Shown here in pieces: positions 24,312 to 34,289 of a stretch of DNA of 64,000 nucleotides. Source of the DNA: Gonatopus flavifemur (lineage: Eukaryota; Arthropoda; Insecta; Hymenoptera; Dryinidae); NCBI GenBank assembly GCA_018340375.1, contig JAFFJZ010000049.1, forward strand, positions 434,001-498,000, given 5' to 3'. Under the pieces are notes generated by a model. The model had not been told where the DNA came from, searched no databases, and worked only from the letters and a program-made list of their open reading frames with translations. The translations under genes were made by a program, and so were the position numbers. Position 1 is the first letter of the stretch; the number at the start of each line of letters is the position of its first letter.

Positions 24312-25225
24312 CCCAATTTGTAGGGAATACAATGAATTCCTTGATCTTCAGGAATTCAGGAATTTCGACAACGGATCCGTGATCAGCGACCCCAGAAACC
24401 CCTGGGTATCAAGTTTGGAGGAAATCCGATGATTCTTCAATTTTCTCCCGCCATTTTGAATCCGGGAATTCCCACCACGAATTCTTCATCAGCGACCCCA
24501 AAAACCCCTGGGTACCCAATTGAAGGGAATACAATGAATTCCTCGATTTTCGTCCGCCATATTAGATCTGTCATTCCGAATTTTTGAATTTCGGCAATGA
24601 ATTTATAATCAGCGATCCCGAAAACCCCCGAGCACTGAATTCCAAGCAAATTCGAGACCTCCAAATAATTTTGTCCAGTTTTGTGGCATTCATCCCCCTC
24701 CTGTGCGTCATTTTAGCGATTTCTGGGAGGTTATGATCACTCGATATCTGGTTGAAAAATTTTTTCCTGAATTTCAACTGTCATTATCCTCGCTGGTCAT
24801 AGTTAGAATCCAATTCCAATACTTTTTCAGTTGAGGAAAAATCTTGAAACAAAATTGCCCCTTTTTCGCTACTTTTTTATTTCAAATGCGCCATATTGTT
24901 TCTTTGAGTCTCCAACATCCAATTTTGACTTCGGAAATCGGAAGAGCATACCCGAATATGATATAAAAGCCAGTGTTCGTTGAATGACTCTCCATTTTTC
25001 CTGATGAGTTCGGGGCTCGAACATTATCAGAAACATCGATCGATTTCTGTATGATCGATTAATCGGCAGGAAGAATCGATTTTGCCCGATTCGATTTCTC
25101 ATCCACAAAGCGGAAGCTTCCAAATAATACATTCATGATATAGTTTCTTCATTGTTCACTCTTACAAAATGTATCTTCTTGGGCTGCAAGATTTCGGAAC
25201 AATTATTTGTCGGGATAGCCGGACT

Positions 25226-25382
25226 TCGGTCTAAAATAGGAATGTTAGGATGGAGGCCGAATCAACGGAAGAACGAATCAACGAAACCATTGGTTGAAAA
25301 GGAGGAGCTGTATAATGTATGATGTCTTATTCTTTCCAACTAACGGTTTCGTTGATTTGGCCCCCATCCGAATGTTTGATAC
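25226..25382. repeat. Small fold-back element
   Basis: GGATGGAGGCCGAATCAAC and AACGAAACCATTGGTTG on the left pair with CCAACTAACGGTTTCGTTG and ATTTGGCCCCCATCC on the right. The left arm has an internal duplication of CGAATCAAC. No coding capacity. Confidence 0.7.
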
Positions 25383-26129
25383 AGCATCGATATTTTGCGT
25401 ATCGATGCTTTTTGATTCTATACATCAATATTGTTTTCGATGTTTTTTGTAACGATGTATCGACGTATCGATCTTCTCACTCTTTTCATCGATCATAAAA
25501 GTATCGGTTGAGACTATTGATAACATGAATTCCGTAGCCATCCAATATGCTGAATGTCTAGGAGAGCTTCCAAGACAGCTGATCAGAACACTGTGTCGTA
25601 AACGAGATGTAATCACTTTTTGAATACACCAATGTATTCGAATGATGATTTGAGGTGGAATCATAATCACACTCCTAAAACGTGTGCTATTATTGCATAT
25701 CGTGCTATCATATAAACACAGAAGTTCTAGGGAGAAACACCTCAACTCTATTTCCATCTCAATTTCCCGATGATTGGCAGATTTGTAGTGACTTGATAGA
25801 GATTTTTTGGAATTGGACCGATCATTGAATTCAGGATATTGAACATTCGGGACATTGGACTTCGGAAAATGAACCATTCGGGATACTGAAGCTTTACCAT
25901 TCATTTGAAGTAGTGAACTATAATCAAGGAAATACCAATGTCATGACGCTGGTGAATTTTTTTTTGACACATCATTCAAAAATGCAGCAATATAATGAAC
26001 ATATTGCTCCCGAGATCAGAGCTGCCAGATTGACTCTGCCATTCAGGAGAATAGTACCCTCACTATCGTCTCATATTTATGAGTTACACAGGTGTACAGG
26101 TATTTCTGTAAGTATCGTTACATACATAT
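25383..26129. other. No gene recognised
   Basis: Positions 25385-25500 are rich in ATCGAT words (several TATCGATG and GTATCGA copies). A minus-strand open frame of 159 codons (25904-25425) spans this region but has no recognised domain, and part of it is read out of the ATCGAT-rich repeat. I see no supported gene. Confidence 0.45.
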
Positions 26130-27305
26130 CCATTTGAAATAAAAAAAGATATGCAATCAATATGAGCGACCAAGTACATTGGTTATCCAAAGAATATGTG
26201 GAAGATTTTTGGTATATCGCAACTTCAGTTTGTTTAAACTGTATTGAAGGTAATTTATGATTTTGAAAAAAGCATTATGGTATTGAAAGAATAAATAAAA
26301 CAAGCGTATCGTTCTGCCCGTATATATAGATACCAAAAAGTGAGAAAAAAGTAGAATTCCACAGAACATACAAATGTCTCACAAAAACCCCTAAAAACTC
26401 CAACACAGTAAAAAATAACGTCAAATCTCGAAAACCATACAAACGTTTGACAATGACACTTGAAAAAAAATCCTTGAAAAAAATACTTCACTCTTTCCGG
26501 AAGATTACTTGATATAACAAATATACCATTAAGAAAAAAAATGTGGAAGGCAACCCTGTTCTGGATTTCGCATCAACCAGCAACACTTGGCGTGGCCGAT
26601 GGTAGAAGTTTTTAGCCTTTATTGTATACAAATGAATTTCTATAGAACATTAAACAAGAAATTTGAATGATATAATTTGATAAAATCTTCTTCGACCACG
26701 CCAAGTGTTACTGGGTGATGCGAATTCCGAAACAGGGTTGCCTTTCACTTTCTTTTTTTTCAATGGTATATTTGTTATATCAAGTAATCTTCCGGAAAGA
26801 GTGAAGTATTTTTCTCAAGGATTTTCTTCAAGTGTTATTGTAAAACGTTTGTATGGTTTTTGGGATTTGACATTATTTTTCACTGGGTTGGAGTTTTTAG
26901 GGGTTTTTGTGAGACATTTGTATGTTTTGTGGAATTCTAATTTTTGTTTTCACTTTTTGGTATCTATATATACGGGCAGAACGATACGCTTGTTTTATTT
27001 ATTTTTGTAATACAATAATGCTTTTTTGAAAATCATGAATTACCTTCAATACAGTTTAAACAAACTGAAGTTACAATATACCAAAAATCTTTCACATATC
27101 CTTTGGATAACCAAGGTACTTGGTCGCTCATATTGATTTCATATCTTTTTTTTCAAATGGAGCATATCCTTTTATATCCCCTCGAAATTCTGAAGGCAGT
27201 GAAATTTTCCTTCAGAATGTGTTTTTGGATTTTTTTATTCTTTGTTTTTGGGATTTTCATGTACTTGGCATTATTTTTTTTACTTTTTTGGAGTTTTTTT
27301 GGGGG
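26130..27305. repeat. Fold-back element, family FB1 copy 2, about 470-bp arms
   Basis: The left arm 26131-26606 is the reverse complement of 26684-27166 with little divergence; the spacer is about 75 bp. The arms share AAACTGTATTGAAGGTAATT, ACGGGCAGAACGATACGC, GGAAGATTACTTGATATAAC and the core AACACTTGGCGTGG. Beyond the palindrome the right flank continues to about 27305 with TGTACTTGGCATTATTTTTT, also seen beyond copy 1 (19850-19880). The two copies share the outer end (AGATATGAAATCAATATGAG type) and the core. No coding capacity beyond arm-derived short frames. Confidence 0.85.
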
Positions 27306-27896
27306 ATCTAACTTCCTTCTCTGGATATGCTTCCAACTGAATCCAAATAAAAATGAAATACCCCTGTCGAGTTTATGGCAATCGTAGGAATGTAGGAAAT
27401 GTTCTCAGATAACTTATGTGATATAAAAATCCACTTGGATTTCCATCAGTCATCTCATCATTGGACGGCGATAGATTATCGAAATAAAGAATGAAGAAAA
27501 GAAGGGAAGAAAAGCGAATTCCCATGAACAAATATACGCGTGAGAAATTCCGAAAACTGAATTTTCCTTGACTAATAAGTTGGCGCTCGAAGCAGCTCAA
27601 AGCGCTCAAAGTAACTCACAGTGCTCAAAGTAGCTCACGCCGCTCAAAACAGCGCACGATATTGTGCTGAACATGTCTTGTACGGAAATTTCCAGTGTTT
27701 TCAAGGAATCATTGTGAGGAAATCGAGACAACATAGATCTTACAGACAGAGGAAACTTGCGTACAATATATTCAAGGTATCCAACAGAAATGTTTTTTGC
27801 AAGATAGAATTTGTACTGTTCAGCATGGAGCTAAAAATGGCTCTCCAGCGAAAATTTTTCGGTCACTCTTTTGAATCATTGTGAAAAGTAGCAGAT
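27306..27896. other. No gene recognised
   Basis: Contains four imperfect short repeats of a CTCAAAGTAGCTCA-type word at about 27585-27655. No supported coding region. Confidence 0.5.
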
Positions 27897-28141
27897 AGCA
27901 AAAGTTCCAAAAATTAGATCTCATTGAATTTTTTCGTGACCACAAAACGAACTACTGAAATGTCAGCAGAATAGAGTCCTTGGACAATTCAAATCACCTT
28001 TTGTCATACTGTATATTGTACTGTATATAGTATGACAAAAGGCGATTTGAATTCTCCAAGAACTCCATCCTACTGACATTTCAGTGATTCATTGTGTGGT
28101 TCCAGAAGGATTCAATGAGATCTAGTTTTTGGAACTCTTGC
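27897..28141. repeat. 245-bp palindrome
   Basis: The left arm (GCAAAAGTTCCAAAAATTAG, ACTGAAATGTCAG, AATTCAAATCACCTTTTGTC) is inverted in the right arm around a TACTGTATATTGTACTGTATA centre at about 28020. Arms are about 115 bp with some mismatches. A typical non-autonomous fold-back element. Confidence 0.85.
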
Positions 28142-28450
28142 GTTTTGGAACAAAAAGATATACCTTCAAGATATCAGATTGAAGACTCTTTCTAGTACTG
28201 TACCAGACATTTTTCAGAATTTTGTGGAATATCCATCGAAATCATTCGAAAAAATTTTTCAAGAATATTTGGTTCGTTATGGTATTATAAAGGTATTCTA
28301 TATTCTTCAAAACTGTACAATATCACAGTAATTGAATTATAATTTTATGATGAAGCGAAATTATTGCTTTTCAAAGAAATATATATACGAGTCTCCAGCA
28401 TTGCATGGCCAATGTCGCTCTTCAACTTGCAGATCATGAATAAATATCCA

Positions 28451-29204
28451 CTATGTACCTTCACTTCGTAACATGCATGTGAAATTATCTTCAGAAATAT
28501 TTTTACCCTGATGAAAAACAACAGCTATAACTTTATAAAAGTGTTGTGCAATTATAATTTTTGAAGTTGGTACTGCTTTAATGTTTATATTTTCTACCTT
28601 CGTTGCTTCAACATTATTGTGAGCAAACATCATCAATTGCACAATGACATATTGTTCTGACGCTGTTATAAATGATTTTTTAGTTTTATGCAAGTTATTA
28701 CAATTGTCACAAGAATCTTCGAAAATTTTCTATATTGAAAAATTGAAATTGAATATTTCTTGAAACTCAAATGATTTTTGTGAAATTGGAGGGAGCCCAA
28801 GACGTGTAACACAATTTGTACCAACGATATTTCCGGTATATTCACATTCCGTACATTCTGTTACGGTAGTTATTTGGTGCTTCACTAAATTTTTAATAGC
28901 CATTGAATTTTCGCAAATAGAATTCTCCTGCATCTTGTGGATGATTATGCAAGTATTGTGGACCTGCAAGCTGTTTCAAAGCTATGATATCAAGGTTTTT
29001 TTGTGAATTGTGGTTCTGAATTGAAATATTTATGTCATTGGGGTCAGATAAAAGTAATTGTTTTGTCTTGGAGGTACGGTACAATATACACTGCATCACT
29101 GCATTCAAATAAGAAGAAACACCGTCAATATTAGGAAGACCCATTATGTTTAACGCGTGAGTTTCTGTTGATTTTTCATCAATATTTTGGCCCCTGGATT
29201 ATAT
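28451..29204 (-). pseudogene. Ubiquitin-specific-protease-like relic
   Basis: Minus-strand frame open from about 29204. It reads GLPNIDGVSSYLNAVMQCIL and later HPQDAGEFY, the pattern of a USP (peptidase C19) catalytic core, but the nucleophile position of the Cys box (normally C-Y-L-N) is Ser. After a frameshift near 28905-28920 it continues with CTECEYTGN, then an in-frame TAG (28730-28732), CDNCNN, and AVVFHQGKNISEDNFTCMLR, where the catalytic His of the usual GHYT-like box is Asn. Two CxxC pairs fit the USP zinc finger. At about 240 residues it is short for a USP. It lies between two palindromes and was probably carried by or captured in a mobile element; this last point is inference. Confidence 0.65.
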
Positions 29205-29257
29205 ATTATCCAATATCCTCATCCCTGAGTACCCAGGTGAAAAGTTTTCTCAGTGAG

Positions 29258-31012
29258 GAAATTCTTTGGGTAAAACTACAGGTGGATCAAAAAAAAGTAG
29301 AAAGGATGCAGGTATACTATACATCTGTATGTTACTTACCACCACAATCAATATCATCAGGTAGCGTAGAAGGGAAAAGAAGAACAGGCAGGAGTGCAGT
29401 GGATATACCACAGGTCCTTGCGTTAGGTACACTATCATCAGATTCTTCCAATAGAATCACAGATAGATGATGAAAAAGCAAGAAGGATGCATGTCACCAT
29501 ACATCTTTATGTTACGTACCACAATGATCAATGTCGTTAGGCAGCGTCATAGGAAAATAAAGAAAAGGCAGAAGTGCAGTGGATATACAAGTCCTTGCAT
29601 TGAATAATACTACTATCATATTCTTCCAACAGAATCATAGGTGGATGAAGAAAAAGCGGAAAGGATGTAGATGTACCATACATCTGTACGTTGAATCCTA
29701 CCATGATCATTAGGTAGCGTTTCAGGAAAATGCAGAAAAGATAGGAGCGCAGTGGATATATCACAAATCTTTGCATCGGGTGCATTCCACTGACCAATTG
29801 ACGAATAATGAGAGAGACTGTTTAGGATCAACTCAACGAAAATTGAGCAGATACAATATTCTGATTATAGAAATTGTTGCAAAACAACTACAGGTCAACT
29901 TGACTGAGGTGACTGGATGTGACAATTCATTCTGGATGTTTTCTTCCAAAGTTCCATCTTTCCAGTTGTTCCATTCAAGCTGCATTATATTTGTGTCCTT
30001 ACAAACCTCCATTTTTATCTTCATTTATCTTGGTTTTGGAATGATTCAATTCTCAAATATCATGAATTTTATTCAATTGTCATAGAGTATTTTGGGTTGA
30101 GAGATTTAATAACTCTAGGATCTATGAAATGTTCAAAATGTATTCAAAGTGGTTCATGATCATTACGAAGCAATATTGTATCGAATATCTGAACCATCCA
30201 ATATTCATGATATTTGAGAATTGAATCATCCCAAAACCAAGATGAGTAAAGATAAAAATGATGGTTTGTAAGAACACAAATATAATCCAGCTTGAATGGA
30301 ACAACTGGAAAGATGGAACTTTGGAAGAAAACATCCAGAATGAATTGTCACATCCAGTCACCTCAGTCAAGTTGACCTGTAGTTGTTTTGCAACAATTTC
30401 TATAATCAGAATATTGTATCCGCTCAATTTCCGTTGAGTTGATCTCAAACATTCTCTCTAATCATTCGTCAATTGGTCAGTGGAATGCACCCGATGCAAA
30501 GATTTGTGATATATCCACTGCGCTACTATCTTTTCTGCATTTTCCTGAAACGCTACCTAATGACCATGGTAGAATTCAACGTACAGATGTATGGTACATC
30601 TACATCCTTTTTGCTTTTTCTTCATCCACCTATGATTCTGTTGGAAGAATATGATAGTGGTATTATTCAATGCAAGGACTTGTATATCCACTGCACTTCT
30701 GCCTTTTCTTCATTTTCCTATGACGCTGCCCAACGACATTGATCATTGTGGTACGTAACATAAGGATGTATGGTGACATGCATCCTTCTTGCTTTCTCTT
30801 CATCTACCTGTGATTCTATTGGAAGAATCTGATAATAGTGTACCTAACGCAAGGACCTGTGGTATATCCACTGCACTCCTGCCTGTTCTTCATTTTCCTT
30901 CTACGCTACCTGATGATATCGATCGTGGTGGTGAGTGACATACAGATGTATAGTATACCTGCCTCCTCCCTACTGTTCCTTGATCCACCTGTAATTTCAC
31001 TCAAAGAATCTA
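29258..31012. repeat. 1.75-kb palindrome with 0.8-kb arms made of tandem units
   Basis: 29258-30067 and 30203-31012 are inverse copies of about 810 bp around a 135-bp spacer; the inner halves are close to identical. Each arm contains three tandem units of about 180 bp starting at 29304, 29485 and 29663 (each GGATGYA..., CATACATCTNTAYGTT, AGTGCAGTGGATATA, CAAGTCCTTGC) and mirrored on the right. Open frames of 60-110 codons in the arms are by-products of the repeats. No domain was recognised. Confidence 0.9.
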
Positions 31013-31159
31013 GGGGAACCATTCTGTACATAGTTCATAATTTTGATTCAGGATGTCATATTTTAGTATACCTGAAGTGTTCGGTGACTAACCTTTTTTT
31101 CGAATGTTTCCCAAACTTGCTATAATTGAATTTACATTCATTATCTATTCACTATTCTG

Positions 31160-31760
31160 TTTCATTATTTGTTCACGATTCTGATTGCAGAATAGTGGAT
31201 TCCATTAGAGATTATGGTATATCCATTATACTTTTGCCTGTAAAAAAATAGCAAATGAACTTTAATAATCACCCTTGAGCAGGCTCGGTATGATCTTTTT
31301 CATCGATTGCCCATGATCCTAATTAGAGAAATCGACAGTGGAGCCTTCCGAAGTAGCTGGTCATCTGATTTTGATCAGCTACTTCGAAAGGCTCCAGTAG
31401 TTGACTGTCCGTCAGAACTTATGATATATCTCTGACTTTCTGGTATGTGGAGGAATTGCAAATAAACTTGAATCTTCTCCCTTGAGCATGCTCGATATGA
31501 TCCATTTGATCATTTTCCAACGACTCTAGCAGAAGAACCTGATAGTAGATCGTTTGTAAGGGAGTTATGGTATATCCGATGAGAGTGATGCATAAATTTG
31601 AATCATTATTTTCGACTAGACCTTGTATGATTGATTCGATCATCAGCCTGTGGTTCTGGTGGTAAGAACCAACAGTAGCAGACTGTTCATAAGGGATTAC
31701 GGTATTCCTGTTGAGCTATTGTCTGTGAAGGAATATTGTATTTTATGAATAATACATGAT
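31160..31760. repeat. Degenerate continuation of the 180-bp repeat
   Basis: Blocks at about 31209, 31417, 31565 and 31697 each begin with TTATGGTATATCC-like sequence followed by a CTGTAAANAAA or GCAAATAAACTTGAATC stretch and a CTCGNTATGATC block. They look like diverged units of the array forming the palindrome arms, in the orientation of the right arm. Confidence 0.5.
31339..31396. repeat. Hairpin with 21-bp arms
   Basis: TGGAGCCTTCCGAAGTAGCTG pairs with the inverse segment ending AAAGGCTCCA across a 16-nt loop, nearly without mismatch. It lies inside the degenerate repeat and may be an insertion or a local duplication. Confidence 0.75.
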
Positions 31761-32103
31761 ACAGAGCTTACCTGTGTATATCCCAATTTCCTGAATGTAG
31801 CAAATAGATTTATTCATACCTTCCTCAAACTTTTCCTGTTTTTTCCTAAAAATAACCTCTTCATCATTCATTCAATCATTCATTCATGAATTTTTTCAAG
31901 TCATATATGAAAGTATGGTTATTTGTGTGCGTTTGATTGTTGTTATAATGACCTGTATACCTGTAATGTAGTATAACCTGCAATTCTTCCTTTTTGCCAA
32001 TTATTCTTTCAATGTTATAATAACCTATCAACACATCGCCTCATTGAGAGGTTATTTGTTTATGTTCCGACAATGTATAGACCACACTGCACTGGAATCA
32101 ACA
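31761..32103. other. No gene recognised
   Basis: AT-rich sequence with a CATTCATTCAATCATTCATTCATG simple repeat around 31865-31890. Nothing else stands out. Confidence 0.6.
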
Positions 32104-32688
32104 CTATTGGATGTTCGGATTATAATATACATTAACTGGAGTGAATGCTATTGGATATTGGAAGAAAGGAAAAGGGACAGAATATTGGATGTCGCAAGAA
32201 GGAAAGAGACAGAATATCTCTATGCCAATGGAAGAAACCCTCCCGAATTCCGATGACGAAGAACTATCGTCGCTATCGTGATTGAAATAAATCGAAAGTG
32301 GCGATGATGATGAAGAAAAATCGGGTAGGTCACTGAGAGCTGCAACCACGTTCGGTGAAGCTCGAGCGCGCTTGTTTTCTCTCAAGCCTTGGGAGGGAGC
32401 TCGCTTTTGTACTCCATAATATATTGGACTTTCAGGGTTCGTTCGAGTAGATTCGTCCTCGGCCTTGGAAAATGATCGGGTGGGGGTGATTGACACGTAG
32501 CGCTTCGCTAAGGTGGTTGACGACCCCACAACCAAAGTGCCCATTACGGTGGCTGATCCACGCGTGCTCCAACTAAGCGTGTTCAAGGTGGCTTGAGTCC
32601 TTTGTTCCTGCTGCGGATGCTCCGCATCTTGAATGATTCCCACAACGTGTTGTCCCCGTTTAGGCTGCAGCAGCAAGTTAGGGTTCAT
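32104..32688 (-). other. Minus-strand open frame, 194 codons, unidentified
   Basis: The frame starts at an ATG, is rich in Ser (a run near residues 125-150) and basic stretches (PSQGLRENKRARAS), and lies downstream of a Gypsy-like protease remnant on the same strand. It could be a remnant of that element or unrelated spacer. No domain was recognised, and the last 30 residues read through AT-rich sequence. Low confidence that it is a gene. Confidence 0.25.
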
Positions 32689-33039
32689 GCAAGGGATGTT
32701 TCGGTCCGTTTGATGGCGTCCTGCGTCCCTCTGAATGTGGCACTTGGCATTGAGTTAGTGATATTCAAGCCCGATGGTGTGCTCACCGCTCGGTGTCCAA
32801 TGATGCGGGCAATGACATGTAGCGATTGTGTGCGGAACAGGCGGGGTTGAATCGCAATAATCCTGACCCTTGGATTGGTTCTGGCTTTGATTGCTCAGGC
32901 CTTGCTGGGAAGTTGGTTCTGCGGTGCTGAAACAGCCTCTCCCATTTCTTGAGTTGAGCAAACCGAGGTATCGTCTTCAATTACTGGTTTATTATGGCAA
33001 CCCGTGGACAGAATAGGGCGAATAGGCCTACTCTAAGTC

Positions 33040-33335
33040 ACTCATGTGTTGTGATGGAAGGAAATCTTGGCCTCCTCAAGCCTTAGATACTTCAAACCCA
33101 AGATTCCATCGTCCGGCAGTGAGAAGTCCACGACATGAGAAGTCACGGAGATGTCGAAAATATCAACATGGCCCGTTCACAACGTCGTCAATCCATCTGA
33201 TGTGATTCCTGCAATGCGAAGGATTGCATGCGTATCTACTGAGACACGGGGCTCGAGAGCAGGAGCCCTTATGAGGTTCACCTCAGAGCCCGTGTCGATA
33301 AAAAAATCGTCCTCTGTCTGCTTTTGATTGAGGAC
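33040..33335 (-). pseudogene. Retropepsin remnant of a Gypsy-like element
   Basis: The minus strand encodes FFIDTGSEVNLIRA, the DTG active-site motif of retroviral-type aspartic proteases, followed by HAILRIAGITSDG, and, after an in-frame TGA, DFSLPDDGILGLKYLRL, which fits the flap and C-terminal hydrophobic-Gly region (ILG). It belongs to the same decayed element as the gag pieces at 33847-34275 and 37700-38048. Between it and gag (33336-33846) the sequence is too broken to read. No reverse transcriptase was found downstream. Confidence 0.75.
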
Positions 33336-33846
33336 CACGAGAATTGATAGGACGAAGACTGTCTAGTGATTCGGTCCACCACACAGCTCTTGGGCTTCGC
33401 TGAACCTTTTATTCCTCAGGCGCTGTTTCAGCATGGGACTGTTCGATCAAGCGCCTGTCGATCGAGCTCCCTGGGAGTTTTCAGGGGTCTCTTCCTCAAG
33501 GGAGCTCACTCTCCTAGGGGCTCACGGGCCGGGCGAATAAAAGTGACTGGGATGGGGTCGTCGATCTCTATGCGCAGAGGTGGAATGGCCCGGTTCTCCG
33601 GACTCGTAACAGCGAAACTCCTCGATGGGGCGAGTAAGCATACCACGTGGTGCATTTGAATCTGGTTGTGTAGTTCCTGGTCGATCCGGCAACTTATAGA
33701 ATTGACCGTATTACCTCAGAGGTCGAGAAGATGGTCCTGGGGGTAAACGCCCCAAGTCTGGATGAGGGGACGGACTCCTAGTTTCAGCGCGATAGACTCC
33801 TGGGTCTCAACGACGTTCCAACGGACCCGTCCCATAATTTCGGCCA

Positions 33847-34275
33847 TCATAGCGGAAAGGGAGGAAGTGAGCGAGACCTATCATAAAGGGGGACCGGAGG
33901 CTCATAATAATCGAACTCGGAGCCGGGCTCCGGAAAACGGGACGATTGAAACTCATGATCGGCTACGTAATAGGAACGATGAGCTCTCTCGTTGTTCCTT
34001 GATTCGTAGCGTTGGACTCTGCGGGATCGCGTCCCACTCTGCAGTCTGAATTCGGCCGCTTGAGCAATTTTCATCGCATCCTCCGAAGTTTGAGGCCTAG
34101 TAGGAGTAACGCAAGATTCTAATCCGTGCGGGAACCCGTTCAAACAGGATCTGAGAGCAGTTGTGGCCAGGACCCTCTTCGCATCACCACCAAGGTCCCT
34201 CAGCGCATTCAATGCTCCGCGCACTGCATGATTCGCTCGGGCTAAATATCTAGACAGGGTTTCGCCGTGGCGCAT
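33847..34275 (-). pseudogene. Gypsy-like gag, C-terminal fragment
   Basis: 142 codons beginning RHGETLSRYLARANHAVRGA and continuing with an Arg-rich tail (RRVQRYESRN...). This matches the second half of the gag domain of Gypsy-type elements. The first half is found on the same strand at 37700-38048; the two are separated by the piggyBac-like element 34290-37690. Confidence 0.7.
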
Positions 34276-34289
34276 CCTTCACCCATCAT

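Larger units (their letters stand above)
21640..24697 (-). mobile_element. PiggyBac-like relic with long, internally repeated ends
   Basis: The left arm 21640-22030 and right arm 24312-24697 are inverse copies (both begin GGGGAYGAATGCYACAAAAC). Each arm is built from about three direct units of roughly 122 bp with the landmarks GGTTTTTGGGGTCGCTGA, GAATTCATTGTCGAAATTCC, AAAATGGCGGATCCAATGTG and GGTACCCA. Between them lies a broken piggyBac-type transposase on the minus strand and a 42-bp minisatellite. A MITE (24076-24311) interrupts the inner edge of the right arm. A TTAA duplication could not be identified, so exact ends are approximate. Confidence 0.75.

Noticed and set aside
25425..25904. 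159-codon minus-strand frame
   Set aside because: Part of it is read from ATCGAT-rich repeat, and it has no domain.
29537..30742. Several 70-108 codon frames on both strands
   Set aside because: They are mirror and tandem copies of the same palindromic repeat; none has a domain or start context.
32755..32980. Gag zinc knuckle (YCDSTPPVPHTIATCHC)
   Set aside because: It lies on the wrong side of the protease for gag order, and the C/H spacing does not fit without invoking rearrangement.
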